In this document: positions 1 through 8,933 of the stretch, in pieces | How positions within the stretch are numbered: position 1 is the stretch's first letter | How the letters are laid out: every line of letters begins with the position of its first letter | Position numbers and translations under genes: made by a program | NCBI RefSeq assembly: GCF_040712075.1 | Contig: NZ_JBFCVL010000001.1 | Coordinates: 255,501-319,500, forward strand | DNA: 64,000 nt | Direction of reading: 5' to 3' | Source: Fodinicurvata sp. EGI_FJ10296 | GTDB taxonomy: Bacteria; Pseudomonadota; Alphaproteobacteria; DSM-16000; Inquilinaceae | The notes under the pieces: generated by a model | Database searches by the model: none | What the model was told of the DNA's origin: nothing | The model's input: the letters and a program-made list of their open reading frames with translations, nothing else

Positions 1-855
1 GCCGTATCGGCCGCTCTGGCGACGATGCCGCCCGCTCTTGCGGCCGGGATCGCCGACGCCGTCGATCTGGGCGCCGGAACGGGGGCGTCAGCCGCCGCTG
101 CGGCCGTGCGACTTCCGGGGCTGACGGCCATGACGATCATCGATTCCGATCGTGCCGCTCTGGCGCTCGCCGAACCGCTGGTCGCTGCGGCGAACCCGGA
201 TCTCGCGGTCACCACCCGCACGGCCGATGCTGCGGCCGGTCTGGCGCGGGTCCATTCGGGCGGCGCCGACCTCGTCATGGCGTCGTACCTTCTCAACGAA
301 CTTCCGGGCGACCGCGCCGACACGGTCACCGACGCGATGTGGCACAGCGCCCGCCGGGCGGTTCTGATCGTCGAGCCGGGCAGCCGCGTCGGATTCGCAG
401 CGCTGATCCGCGCCCGGCAGCGGTTGATCGATCTCGGCGCCCGGCTACTCGCGCCCTGCCCGCATGTCCGGGCGTGCCCGATGGGAGAGCCGGGACAAGG
501 CGACGACTGGTGCCACTTTCCGCTGGGCTACGACGATCCGTTCGAGGACCAACAGGGCCGATCGACCGAGAAGATCAGCTTCGTGCTGGCCATCCTGCCC
601 TCGGATGAAACCGACGCCGACGGCATCGCATCCCCCGCCGACAACCGTATCGTCAAGGCGCCGATGCGGCGCACGGGCCATGTCGTGCTCGACCTCTGCA
701 CCCGAAGCGGTACGCTGGAGCGACGCACCGTCACCAGACGCCAGGGCAAGGACTACAAGGCCGCCCGCGCCGCCGACTGGGGCGATGCCTGGCCGGATAC
801 CCAAGCTGGCGACCTATCCGGGGGCCCATCCGATACCGAGGGAGATCCGTCATGA
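1..855 (+). CDS. Rsm22-like small ribosomal subunit methyltransferase, 5' end missing
   Basis: The reading frame is open from base 1, so the gene probably begins outside the window; the first ATG inside is at 25. The protein has an SAM-binding glycine motif (DLGAGTGAS, around residue 14 from that ATG), an acidic strand end (IIDSD), and NELP at the catalytic-loop position. A cysteine-rich part follows, with APCPH, ACP and WCHF. That combination is characteristic of the Rsm22 family, which acts in small ribosomal subunit maturation and is thought to carry a metal or Fe-S site on these cysteines. The stop overlaps the start of the next gene (ATGA), suggesting translational coupling. Its role in this organism is inferred from family membership only. 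Confidence 0.82.
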   Translation, partial: AVSAALATMPPALAAGIADAVDLGAGTGASAAAAAVRLPGLTAMTIIDSDRAALALAEPLVAAANPDLAVTTRTADAAAGLARVHSGGADLVMASYLLNELPGDRADTVTDAMWHSARRAVLIVEPGSRVGFAALIRARQRLIDLGARLLAPCPHVRACPMGEPGQGDDWCHFPLGYDDPFEDQQGRSTEKISFVLAILPSDETDADGIASPADNRIVKAPMRRTGHVVLDLCTRSGTLERRTVTRRQGKDYKAARAADWGDAWPDTQAGDLSGGPSDTEGDPS

Positions 856-2171
856 CCACACCCACCCGACCCGGTGAGCAGGGCTCAGATATCCCCGGGC
901 CCTTCGACGCAAGGGAAACGCGCGATCCGGCCGAGCGTGAGGCCGCGCAGTTCGCTGCCCTGGCTTCGCTGTTGGACCGGGCAAAGCAGAGCGTTCCCGC
1001 CTATGTCGATACCCTGGCCGACATCGACCCGGCCGCCGTCACTGACCGCGAAGGTTTGGCAGCACTGCCGCTGGTGCGGAAATCGGACCTGCCGGAGCGC
1101 CAGAGCCGGCATCCCCCCTTTGGCGGCATGACGGGCACAGCGACCTCGGCACTGGCGCGGATCTTCGCATCACCAGGGCCGATCTACGACCCCGAGGCGC
1201 ACCGGACGGACTACTGGCGCACTGCCCGCGCTTTGCATGCCACGGGCATCCGGCCGGGCGACATCGTCCAGAACTGCTTTTCCTATCATTTCACGCCGGC
1301 CGGCTCGATGTTCGAAACCGGCGCCCATGCGCTCGGCTGCGCCGTCATCCCCGCCGGCGTGGGCAATACCGAGCTTCAGGCCCGGGCGCTCAACGACCTG
1401 GGGCCGCGCGCCTATGTCGGCACGCCCGACTTTCTCAAGACGATCCTGGAAAAGGTCGACGAGCTTGGCCTGGACGCGTCGTCGTTGACCCGCGCCCATG
1501 TCTCCGGCGGGCCGCTGTTCCCGGCGTTGCGCAGCTTTTACCAGGGCCGCGGCGTCACCTGCCTGCAAAGTTACGGCACCGCCGATATCGGCTTGATCGC
1601 CTATGAAACGCTGGGCCCGGACGGCATCAATCCGGGCCTTGTCGTCGACGAAGATGTGATCGTCGAGATCGTCCGGCCCGGCACCGGCGACCCGGTTCCG
1701 GCGGGCGAAGTTGGCGAGCTGGTGGTCACCACCCTCAATCCCGATTATCCGCTGATCCGGTTCGCCACCGGCGACATGTCGGCGGTACTGGACGCGCCCA
1801 GCCCTTGCGGCCGGACCAATATGCGCATCAAGGGCTGGATGGGCCGGGCCGACCAGACGACCAAGGTCAAGGGCCTGTTCGTTCATCCGTCGCAGGTGGC
1901 CCAGGTGCAGCGCCGGCACCCCGAACTTGCCCGCGTCCGGCTGGTCGTCAGCGGCGGTTCGGGCCCCGACGTCATGACGCTGAAGGCCGCGCTGAAAGAC
2001 GCCGGGGCGCAGGACACTGCGCTGGCCGGAAATATCGCCGCGACGCTCCAGTCGGTCACCAATCTGCGCGGCACGGTCGAGATCGTCCCACTGGACGCCC
2101 TGCCCAATGACGGCAAGATGATCGACGACGCCCGATCCTATGGCGCCCGATCCGATGACGCTGGCAGCTGA
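852..2171 (+). CDS. phenylacetate-CoA ligase (PaaK)-like AMP-forming enzyme
   Basis: A 439-residue member of the adenylate-forming superfamily, of PaaK-like length (about 430-440). Visible signatures are the adenine-binding YGTADIG motif near residue 240, the TLNPDYPLIRFATGD segment near 293-307 with the ribose-contacting Asp, and the hinge region with KVKGLFVHPSQV near 338. The family activates aromatic or other carboxylic acids to CoA thioesters through an acyl-AMP. No other phenylacetate catabolic gene is in view, so the acid substrate is unknown. It starts four bases before the end of the Rsm22-like gene, so the two are probably co-transcribed. Confidence 0.85.
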   Translation: MTTPTRPGEQGSDIPGPFDARETRDPAEREAAQFAALASLLDRAKQSVPAYVDTLADIDPAAVTDREGLAALPLVRKSDLPERQSRHPPFGGMTGTATSALARIFASPGPIYDPEAHRTDYWRTARALHATGIRPGDIVQNCFSYHFTPAGSMFETGAHALGCAVIPAGVGNTELQARALNDLGPRAYVGTPDFLKTILEKVDELGLDASSLTRAHVSGGPLFPALRSFYQGRGVTCLQSYGTADIGLIAYETLGPDGINPGLVVDEDVIVEIVRPGTGDPVPAGEVGELVVTTLNPDYPLIRFATGDMSAVLDAPSPCGRTNMRIKGWMGRADQTTKVKGLFVHPSQVAQVQRRHPELARVRLVVSGGSGPDVMTLKAALKDAGAQDTALAGNIAATLQSVTNLRGTVEIVPLDALPNDGKMIDDARSYGARSDDAGS

Positions 2172-2179
2172 CGCGGAAC

Positions 2180-2710
2180 CTACGTCGCCAGCATGTCGAG
2201 CACGAACGCGGCGCGCTGCCCGACCGGCACTTTCGGCAGTATGATCGTGTCGTAGCCCAGCGATGGATAGACATCCAGAAGCCGCTCGTATTCCGCCACG
2301 GCGCTGTCCAGATCGTGCTGACGGTCGGCATCTTTGCGGTAAATCTCCGGCCATGGCGGCGTCAGGAACACGCGCCTGTTGTATCGGTGGGAATGCGCCA
2401 GCGCATCCAGGGCCGGTTCGCCGGTCGCGTGCTGCAGCGCGGCCGCCGCGTCGATCAGCCCGCGATCGAAGAACACCCAGCCCTCCCCTTTTATCGACTG
2501 CGCACGGTCGTCAATTGCCATAGCCATGGCGCGGCGGGCGAAAGCCGCCAGATCGACCCATGGCAGGGCCGTCCCGCCGCTCTTGCGCTCGGCATCGATG
2601 ACGCGGCGCCCCGGCTCGTCCACGACGGCGTATCCGCGGCGCGCCAGTTCCATCAGTAGCGTGGATTTGCCGCCGCCCGAACAGCCGGAGACAACGACGA
2701 AATTGTCCAT
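2180..2710 (-). CDS. AAA/P-loop ATPase of the NadR/Ttd14-like kinase type
   Basis: A 176-residue single-domain P-loop protein. The Walker A loop is GCSGGGKST at residues 9-17, and the acidic segment FFDRGLID near residue 80 resembles Walker B. The C-terminal half has conserved Arg and Tyr residues (HSHRYNRRVFL) typical of small ATPases annotated as AAA family or predicted nucleoside/nucleotide kinases. The ATG at 2710 gives a protein that starts directly with the first beta strand (MDNFVVVSGC); longer versions add low-complexity sequence that looks non-coding. It is convergent with the PaaK-like gene, eight bases between the stops. The substrate is unknown. Confidence 0.75.
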   Translation of the reverse strand: MDNFVVVSGCSGGGKSTLLMELARRGYAVVDEPGRRVIDAERKSGGTALPWVDLAAFARRAMAMAIDDRAQSIKGEGWVFFDRGLIDAAAALQHATGEPALDALAHSHRYNRRVFLTPPWPEIYRKDADRQHDLDSAVAEYERLLDVYPSLGYDTIILPKVPVGQRAAFVLDMLAT

Positions 2711-2742
2711 TCCGTGCTCCCTTCGACGATCAGGAACAGCCG

Positions 2743-3438
2743 TCACACAGGCAGCGGCGAAACGCCGATGAGCGGCCCGTGCAGCAGCAGCAATACCAGA
2801 TAGACAGCCACGGCCACCGCCAGACGGACCGGCGCCGCATCGATGCCCGCGATGCTGAACCGTCCACCGATCACGTTCGCGAACGGGATCAGGGATGTCC
2901 GCCGCGCCATGTCCCGCCAGTGTGGGGGCTCCATCGCGCGTGCCCGCCGCCGGTCGATCATCAGCATCCCGGCAATCGCCATCGCCATGAAGAACCCGAA
3001 CAACAGCACATGGGCGAGATTGCCGTTCGGGACCAGATGCGCCCCGGCCCATAACAGGATCGCCCACAGCAACGGATGGCGCGTCAGGCCGGCGATGCCC
3101 GGACGGTCCGGATCAAAGCGGTCGGTCTTGCGCCCGGCGAACGAAAACGGGTTGGGGGCCGCGATGCCAAGGGCGGCGAGCAGGATCGCCGCCGGCGTTA
3201 CGAGATTGGGTACCCAGATCTGCCACGGCGCGAAATCCCACAACGCCACGTACGGCGCGCGGCCGGCCGCGACGATCAGCCAGCCCAGCAGCACCAGCGA
3301 GATCAGGGAATAGATCAGCAGATAGACACGCTCGCCCACCAGCCGCGTTATCGCCAGACGCACTCCCGGCCGCGACGGCAGATAATGGCTGACGAGAAAC
3401 AGAATGAACACGCCCGCAAATTCGCCCCAATCCGCCAC
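2743..3438 (-). CDS. NnrU family membrane protein
   Basis: A 231-residue integral membrane protein with about six hydrophobic segments. The internal signature is GLTRHPLLWAILLWAGAHL followed by the N-G-N-L-A-H helix, as in NnrU/NnuR proteins related to isoprenylcysteine methyltransferases and first linked to nitric oxide or nitrite metabolism. I chose the GTG at 3438 because the sequence upstream in this frame is not membrane-protein-like and runs into the region of the divergent ccmA. About 175 bases separate it from ccmA, leaving room for a divergent promoter. The neighbouring truncated haemoglobin would fit a nitrosative-stress theme, but that link is inference. Confidence 0.78.
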   Translation of the reverse strand: MADWGEFAGVFILFLVSHYLPSRPGVRLAITRLVGERVYLLIYSLISLVLLGWLIVAAGRAPYVALWDFAPWQIWVPNLVTPAAILLAALGIAAPNPFSFAGRKTDRFDPDRPGIAGLTRHPLLWAILLWAGAHLVPNGNLAHVLLFGFFMAMAIAGMLMIDRRRARAMEPPHWRDMARRTSLIPFANVIGGRFSIAGIDAAPVRLAVAVAVYLVLLLLHGPLIGVSPLPV

Positions 3439-3612
3439 GACGACGCCCCTTGCCGGTTTCGTTGCTCGATCGCGCCGGTATGCTGCGGCAAGGCGGCCCT
3501 GGAAACAAGCCGCGACGATACCGGAAATGACGCTTCCAGGCCCGTCCGGATTGCCAAGGGCCTTCGACATGGCCACAGTGCCGATGCCTTGCCAACGACG
3601 CCCCTGTGCCGG

Positions 3613-4281
3613 ATGCACCGATATCGACTGGAAATGGACGAACTCGCCTGCATGCGCGGCGACCGCTTGCTGTTCGCCGGTCTGTCGGCGCGCGTCGTGG
3701 CCGGGGGCTGCCTGCGTCTGACGGGCCCCAACGGTTGCGGCAAGTCGACCCTGATGCGGGTGGTGGCGGGACTGGCCAGGCCGTTCATGGGACGAGTGGC
3801 TTTTTGCCACGATGGCCAGCCTGACAATGATGGCCACAACGGCGACGAGGATCGACGCGACCATGTCGCTTATCTCGGTCATCGCGACGGGGTGAAGGCG
3901 GCGCTGACGGCGCACGAGCATCTGCGCCTTCATGCCGCGCTGCATGGCGTGAGATGGATTGATAGCGCATCCATCATCGACCGGATGGGACTAACCCCGG
4001 CAGCGGACCTGCCGGGCCGTCTCCTGTCATCGGGACAACGGCGGCGACTGGCGCTCGCGCGGCTGTTGGTGGCGCCGGCGCCGCTCTGGGTGCTGGACGA
4101 GCCGGTGGTCGGGCTGGATCAGGACGGAACGGTCGTGCTGGAAGCAATGTTGGCTGAGCATCGGGCGCGGGGCGGTCTGGCCGTGCTGTCGACGCATACG
4201 CCCATCGACACCGGCGAGACACTTGACGTCGCGCTGGCGGATTATGCCCCTGAAAACCCGATAGCAGGAGCCGGCGCATGA
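3613..4281 (+). CDS. ccmA: heme exporter ATP-binding protein CcmA
   Basis: The ATPase subunit of the CcmABCD complex, which releases holo-CcmE for cytochrome c maturation. It has Walker A GPNGCGKST, the CcmA-typical YLGHRDGVKAALTAHEHL segment, ABC signature LSSGQRRRLALARLL, Walker B PLWVLDEP and the switch His in STHTP. Length is 222 residues from ATG 3613, or 215 from ATG 3634, both plausible; the upstream 180 codons of open frame overlap the divergent NnrU gene and are not CcmA-like. One oddity is an Asp/Asn/His-rich stretch (DGQPDNDGHNGDEDRRD) where family members usually have a shorter loop. It overlaps ccmB by four bases (ATGA). Confidence 0.93.
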   Translation: MHRYRLEMDELACMRGDRLLFAGLSARVVAGGCLRLTGPNGCGKSTLMRVVAGLARPFMGRVAFCHDGQPDNDGHNGDEDRRDHVAYLGHRDGVKAALTAHEHLRLHAALHGVRWIDSASIIDRMGLTPAADLPGRLLSSGQRRRLALARLLVAPAPLWVLDEPVVGLDQDGTVVLEAMLAEHRARGGLAVLSTHTPIDTGETLDVALADYAPENPIAGAGA

Positions 4282-4958
4282 CAATGGCGCGCGCGCTGGC
4301 CAGCCTGATCGGCGCGGAACTGCGGCTTGCGTTCCGGGCCGGGGCCGATGCCGTCATGGCGGTGGCCTTTTTCGTGGTGACGGTGTCGCTGTTTCCGCTG
4401 GGTATCGGGCCGGAACCCAATCTACTGCTGCGGATCGCGCCGGGCATCATCTGGGTCGTGGTGCTGCTGGCGACGCTCTTGCCGCTCGACCGGCTGTTCG
4501 CGGAAGACCGGAACGACGGAATGCTCGATCAACTGCTGCTGGCGCCGTTGCCGCTGGAGGCCGCCATCCTGGCCAAGCTTGCGGCCCAATGGGCGATGAC
4601 GGTGGTGCCGATCCTGATCGCCGCGCCGGTGCTGGCCATCATGCTGGGCATGCACGCCGATCACCTGCCGGTTCTGGTCCTGACCCTCGTCATCGGCACG
4701 CCCGCGCTGACCCTCTGGGGCGCCATCGGCGCGGCGCTGGCCGTCGGCGCGCGGCGGGCCGGCATCCTGATCAGCCTGCTGGCACTGCCGCTGCAAGTGC
4801 CGGTACTGATCTTTGCCGTCGCCGCCGTCGATGCGGCGATGATGGATCTGACGCCGCGGCCGCATCTGTTGCTGTTGACGGCGATGACCGTCTTCGCCCT
4901 GACCGTCACACCCTTCGCCGCCGCCGCCGCGCTGCGTCAGGCGGCGGAGAATGATTGA
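4278..4958 (+). CDS. ccmB: heme exporter protein CcmB
   Basis: A 226-residue inner-membrane permease subunit of the CcmAB transporter, with six predicted transmembrane segments. The family motif FAEDRNDGMLDQLLLAPLPL lies near residues 75-94, followed by the cytoplasmic-loop and GTPALTLWGAIGAALAVGARR segments. It is translationally coupled to ccmA. Its last codons (from 4833) reappear as a decayed copy at 6011-6077 beyond two inserted genes, so the present 3' end may have been brought in by recombination. Confidence 0.93.
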   Translation: MTMARALASLIGAELRLAFRAGADAVMAVAFFVVTVSLFPLGIGPEPNLLLRIAPGIIWVVVLLATLLPLDRLFAEDRNDGMLDQLLLAPLPLEAAILAKLAAQWAMTVVPILIAAPVLAIMLGMHADHLPVLVLTLVIGTPALTLWGAIGAALAVGARRAGILISLLALPLQVPVLIFAVAAVDAAMMDLTPRPHLLLLTAMTVFALTVTPFAAAAALRQAAEND

Positions 4959-5099
4959 TTGACACTCACCGCTCAACCCAGGGCCCGGTAGCTTCTCGAA
5001 AACGCGACAGAATCGGCACTGGAATATGCAGGATTGACGCCGGTGCTGTCAGCGCGATAGCTTAAAGATGGATTGTATTTACTTTTTTTTGAGGCTCCG

Positions 5100-5597
5100 A
5101 TGACGCAAGAGGACCGCAGAGCCGCAGCGATCGCCGACATCATCGCCCGAACCGGGATCGATGAGGCGATGATCGACCATCTCGTGCGGGCATTTTACGG
5201 CAGGATCCGGGACGACGCACTGCTCGGACCGGTTTTCGCCGCCCGGATCGTGGACTGGGAGCCGCACCTGCAACGTATGTCCGCGTTCTGGTCCTCGGTC
5301 GCCCTGATGAGCGGGCGTTACCACGGCCAGCCGATGGAAAAGCACCTGCCGCTGCCGGTCGACGCCCGTCACTTCGACCGGTGGCTCGCGGTCTTCGTCG
5401 AGACCGCCAGGGACGTCTGCCCGCCCGTTGCCGCCGACCATTTCATCGAGCGGGCCCAACGCATTGCCCAGAGCCTGGAGCTGGGGATCGCGGCGCAGAA
5501 CGGCCTGCTTCTGGCGAAAGGCCAGCGTCTGCAGCGCCCGGATGCCGATGTCTTTCTGCCGGATACCTCTTTCGCCGAGGCCGAACACCTCGCATAA
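5100..5597 (+). CDS. group III truncated haemoglobin
   Basis: A 165-residue 2-on-2 globin. By alignment from memory with Campylobacter Ctb, key haem-pocket residues are present: Tyr33 (B10, AFYGRI), His56 (E7, WEPHLQRMSAFW), proximal His82 (F8, EKHLPLP) and Trp94 (G8, FDRWLAVF). Group III globins are tied to oxygen handling or nitrosative-stress defence. The ATG at 5100 fits the family start; the frame also opens at a TTG at 5073 but that adds a poly-Phe stretch and is unlikely. It lies with the next small gene between ccmB and ccmC, an unusual place. Haem export proximity is suggestive but not proof of a functional link. Confidence 0.88.
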   Translation: MTQEDRRAAAIADIIARTGIDEAMIDHLVRAFYGRIRDDALLGPVFAARIVDWEPHLQRMSAFWSSVALMSGRYHGQPMEKHLPLPVDARHFDRWLAVFVETARDVCPPVAADHFIERAQRIAQSLELGIAAQNGLLLAKGQRLQRPDADVFLPDTSFAEAEHLA

Positions 5598-5647
5598 CCC
5601 GGCATAACCGGGCATAACCGGCCCGGCCCGATTTCGAGCGAGGAACC

Positions 5648-5992
5648 ATGATTGCCGTAATTTTTGAGGTATGGCCGGAAACCGGCCGGACGGATGACTA
5701 TCTCGACGAAGCCAGGGCCCTGAAAGCCGAGCTTGAGAAAATCGACGGTTTCATATCCGTCGAACGGTTCGAGAGTATCCACGAGCCGGGCAAATACCTC
5801 TCCCTGTCATTCTTCCGCGATGAAGAGGCCGTGGCCCGATGGCGCAATCACGCCACCCACATGAAGGCTCAGGAAAAAGGGCGCGGCGGCATTTTCTCGA
5901 ATTATCGGCTGCGCGTTGCGCATGTATCGCGTGACTACGGAAAGCACGAACGCCGCCAGCAGGCTCCGGAAGAATTTCAAAGCCGACGATAG
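5648..5992 (+). CDS. antibiotic biosynthesis monooxygenase (ABM) domain protein
   Basis: A 114-residue single-domain protein with the dimeric alpha/beta-barrel ABM pattern: an N-terminal strand (MIAVIFEVWPE), a helix with Lys/Glu repeats, ISVERFESI, YLSLSFFRDEEAVARWRNH and the HMKAQEKGRGGIFSNYRL end. The histidines in RNHATHMKAQ match haem-degrading and monooxygenase-like relatives of the same fold, but the exact reaction cannot be read from sequence. It is about 50 bases after the truncated haemoglobin, in the same direction, with GAGCGAGGAA as a ribosome-binding region. The pair looks like one cassette inserted in the ccm operon. Confidence 0.8.
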   Translation: MIAVIFEVWPETGRTDDYLDEARALKAELEKIDGFISVERFESIHEPGKYLSLSFFRDEEAVARWRNHATHMKAQEKGRGGIFSNYRLRVAHVSRDYGKHERRQQAPEEFQSRR

Positions 5993-6010
5993 CGCGCAAG
6001 ACTGCCGGCT

Positions 6011-6077
6011 GCGGCGATGATGGACTTGACACCCCAGCCCCATTTGTTGCTGTTGACGGCGACCGAGAACGATTGAC
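6011..6077 (+). pseudogene. decayed duplicate of the ccmB 3' end
   Basis: Bases 6011-6062 match ccmB bases 4833-4884 at 45 of 52 positions, with most differences at third codon positions. The in-frame translation is AAMMDLTPQPHLLLLTA against ccmB AAMMDLTPRPHLLLLTA. The match then jumps to the last codons, END and stop, of ccmB (about 14 bases, two differences), so roughly 20 codons are deleted internally. The fragment sits exactly where the ccmB end would be expected before ccmC. It marks the right junction of the truncated haemoglobin/ABM insertion. Confidence 0.82.
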
Positions 6078-6111
6078 CCTGCGTCCAAGGACGGCCGGAC
6101 CCGGCCGGGAA

Positions 6112-6840
6112 ATGCCGATGCATCGCTTCGCCAACCCGACACGCTTCATCAAGCTGGCGGACCGTCTGATCCCCTGGACGGCGGCGGCCATGGTGATCCT
6201 GTTCGCCGTCGGCCTTTATTACGCACTTGTCGCCTCGCCGGCGGATTATCAGCAGGGCGATACGGTGCGGATCATGTATATCCACGTACCGTCGGCCTGG
6301 ATGGCGATGGCCGCCTATGCCTCGATGGCCGTGGCGGCGGTCGTGGGCATCATCTGGCGTCATGCCGTAGCCGACCTCTATATGAAGGCGGTCGCGCCGC
6401 TGGGGGCCGCGTTCACGGTCGTCTGTCTGGCCACCGGCAGCCTGTGGGGCCAGCCGATGTGGGGCACGTGGTGGGTCTGGGACGCGCGGCTGACCAGCGT
6501 GCTGATCCTGCTGTTCCTTTACCTCGGCTACATGGCGCTGGTTTCCGCGTTCGACGACCAGCAACGCGGGCTGCGGGCCGGCGGCATCCTGGTTCTGGTC
6601 GGCTCGATCAATCTGCCGATCATCAAATTCTCCGTCGACTGGTGGAACACCTTGCACCAGCCGGCCAGCGTCAGCCGCCTGGACGCCCCGGCGATCGACC
6701 CGTCGATGCTGACGCCCCTGCTGCTGATGACCGGCGCGTTCATGGCCTATTTCACAACCTTCGCCCTGATCCGGACCCGCATGGAAATCCAGCGCCGCAA
6801 GGCCGAAGCCATGCGCATCTCCCAGGCCATGGGCACGTGA
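6112..6840 (+). CDS. ccmC: heme transporter CcmC
   Basis: A 242-residue six-helix membrane protein that hands haem to CcmE. It has the haem-handling tryptophan motif WGTWWVWDARLTS at residues 117-129 and the two periplasmic axial-ligand histidines in YIHVPSAW (residue 58) and NTLHQPAS. ATG 6112 or 6118 are equally likely starts; an upstream TTG at 6073 lies inside the ccmB relic and is rejected. In most genomes ccmC directly follows ccmB and precedes ccmD; here it is cut off on both sides by unrelated genes, so it may rely on a promoter inside the insertion or on read-through from ccmAB. Confidence 0.92.
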   Translation: MPMHRFANPTRFIKLADRLIPWTAAAMVILFAVGLYYALVASPADYQQGDTVRIMYIHVPSAWMAMAAYASMAVAAVVGIIWRHAVADLYMKAVAPLGAAFTVVCLATGSLWGQPMWGTWWVWDARLTSVLILLFLYLGYMALVSAFDDQQRGLRAGGILVLVGSINLPIIKFSVDWWNTLHQPASVSRLDAPAIDPSMLTPLLLMTGAFMAYFTTFALIRTRMEIQRRKAEAMRISQAMGT

Positions 6841-6875
6841 CGGAACCCACCGGGCCGACCGGCGGCACTCACTGA

Positions 6876-8933
6876 ATGGATAACCCACGCATGTTCGACG
6901 ACTCCCCTTCCGGCACGACCAATCCGGCCCTGGTGGACTGGAACGGCCCACTCGGCCTGCCGCGCTTCGAGGCGATCACCGATTCCGATTTCGCGCCGGC
7001 CCTCGACGCGGCCCTTGCCGCCCACCGGGCCGAGGTCGAAGCCATCGCCGCGGCACCCGAACCGCCGACGATCGAAAACACCCTTGCGGCGCTGGAACTG
7101 TCGGGCGAGGCGCTGGACCGCGTGTCGGCGATTTTCCGAACCAAGGCCGGAGCGGACACGAACGCGGAAATCCAGGCCGTGGAACGCGACATCGCGCCGA
7201 AAATGGCGCGGCATTTCTCCGCGCTTCATATGAATGCCGCCCTCTTCGCCCGCATCGATACACTGTACGAGGCGCGCGAGAGGCTGGACCTCGACGCCGA
7301 GACGACGCGCGTGCTGGAAAAGACGTGGAAGCGCTTCGTCAAGGCGGGCGCGAAGCTCGACGACACGGCCAAGGCGCGGCTCGGCACCATCAACGAGGAA
7401 CTGGCCTCGCTCGGCGCGCAGTTCGGCCAGAACGTGCTGGCCGACGAGGCTGAATGGGCGTTGGTCCTGGACGAGAGCGACCTGGACGGCCTGCCCGACT
7501 TTCTGCGCGATGCCATGGCCGAGGCGGCCGCGTCACGCGGGCACGACGGCCGCTATGCCGTGACGCTGTCGCGCTCGATCTACGAGCCGTTCACGACCTA
7601 TTCGACCCGCCGCGACCTGCGCGAGCAGGCATGGCGCGGCTTCACGGCGCGGGGCGAGGCGAAGAACGCCGACCTCATTGCCAAAACGCTGCAACGGCGC
7701 GCCGAAAAGGCAAGGTTGCTGGGCTATGAGACCTATGCGGCGCTGAAGCTCGACGACACCATGGCGAAAACTCCGGAGGCCGTGCTGGGCCTGCTGGAGC
7801 CGGTCTGGGCGAAGGCCCGCCAGCGCGTGGCCGAGGATCAGGCCGAGATGGAGCGGATCGCCCGCGACGCCGGCGCCAACGGACCGTTCGCGGCGTGGGA
7901 CTGGCGCCATTACGCCGAAAAGCTGCGCACAGAACGCTTCGCCTTCGACGAAGCAGCCGTGAAGCCGTATCTGCAACTCGACCGGATCATCCAGGCCGCC
8001 TTCGACGTGGCAACCCGGCTTTTCGGCATCACGTTCGAGGAAAAGACAGGCGTCGCCGTCTGGCATCCGGATGTGCGGGTGTTCGAGGTGAAGAACCCTG
8101 ATGGCACACACCGGGCGACCTTTCTGGCCGATTACTTCAACCGGTCGTCCAAACGCTCCGGCGCGTGGATGAGCGGGCTTCAATCCGGCCATCGCCTGGG
8201 CGACGGGGCAACGCCGATCATCTATAATGTCACCAACTTCGCCAAGCCGCCCAGGGGCGAACCGGCGTTGCTGTCGGTGGACGAGGCGCGGACGCTGTTT
8301 CACGAATTCGGCCACGCGCTGCACGGCATGCTGTCGGATGTGACATGGCCGTCGATTTCCGGCACCTCGGTGTCGCGCGACTTCGTCGAGCTACCCTCGC
8401 AGCTTTATGAACACTGGCTGATGACGCCGGAGGTTCTGCAAACCCACGCCGTGCACTACCGCACCGGCGAGCCGATGCCGTCCGACCTGCTCGACCGGAT
8501 GCTGGCCGCGCGCAATTTCGGCCAGGGCTTCGCCACGGTGGAGTTCACCGCCTCGGCGCTGGTCGACATGGCCTATCACGCCGAACCGGACGCCCCGGCC
8601 GACCCCGCGGCGTTCGAGGCGGAGACGCTGCAACGTCTCGCCATGCCCGAGACGATCGCCATGCGCCACCGATCGCCGCATTTCCTGCACGTCTTCGCCG
8701 GTGACGGTTATTCGGCGGGATATTATTCGTATATGTGGTCGGAAGTGCTCGACGCCGACGCCTTCGGCGCCTTCAGGGAAACCGGCGACATCTTCGATCC
8801 CGACACCGCAGCCCGCCTCAGGGAGCATATCTACGCGGCCGGCGGCTCGAAGGACCCGGAAGACCTCTACCGCGCCTTCCGCGGCCGCATGCCCGAACCA
8901 ACCGCGATGATGGAAAATCGGGGGCTGGTTTAG
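6876..8933 (+). CDS. M3 family zinc metallopeptidase (oligopeptidase A / Dcp-like)
   Basis: A 685-residue peptidase with the thermolysin-like zinc motif HEFGHALHG near residue 475 and the downstream third-ligand region (SGTSVSRDFVELPSQLYEHW). The substrate-closing loop carries the typical HRSPHFLHVFAGDGYSAGYYSYMWSEV segment, with the Tyr residues that stabilise the transition state. Length matches oligopeptidase A and peptidyl-dipeptidase Dcp (about 680). There is no signal peptide, so it should be cytoplasmic and degrade oligopeptides. ATG 6876 or 6891 could be the start. It begins 36 bases after ccmC, so transcription could continue from the ccm genes. Confidence 0.92.
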   Translation: MDNPRMFDDSPSGTTNPALVDWNGPLGLPRFEAITDSDFAPALDAALAAHRAEVEAIAAAPEPPTIENTLAALELSGEALDRVSAIFRTKAGADTNAEIQAVERDIAPKMARHFSALHMNAALFARIDTLYEARERLDLDAETTRVLEKTWKRFVKAGAKLDDTAKARLGTINEELASLGAQFGQNVLADEAEWALVLDESDLDGLPDFLRDAMAEAAASRGHDGRYAVTLSRSIYEPFTTYSTRRDLREQAWRGFTARGEAKNADLIAKTLQRRAEKARLLGYETYAALKLDDTMAKTPEAVLGLLEPVWAKARQRVAEDQAEMERIARDAGANGPFAAWDWRHYAEKLRTERFAFDEAAVKPYLQLDRIIQAAFDVATRLFGITFEEKTGVAVWHPDVRVFEVKNPDGTHRATFLADYFNRSSKRSGAWMSGLQSGHRLGDGATPIIYNVTNFAKPPRGEPALLSVDEARTLFHEFGHALHGMLSDVTWPSISGTSVSRDFVELPSQLYEHWLMTPEVLQTHAVHYRTGEPMPSDLLDRMLAARNFGQGFATVEFTASALVDMAYHAEPDAPADPAAFEAETLQRLAMPETIAMRHRSPHFLHVFAGDGYSAGYYSYMWSEVLDADAFGAFRETGDIFDPDTAARLREHIYAAGGSKDPEDLYRAFRGRMPEPTAMMENRGLV

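Noticed and set aside
1170-2354. Long open frame on the minus strand opposite the PaaK-like gene
   Set aside because: Composition is Arg/Gly-rich without any family motif and it shadows a well-supported gene on the other strand.
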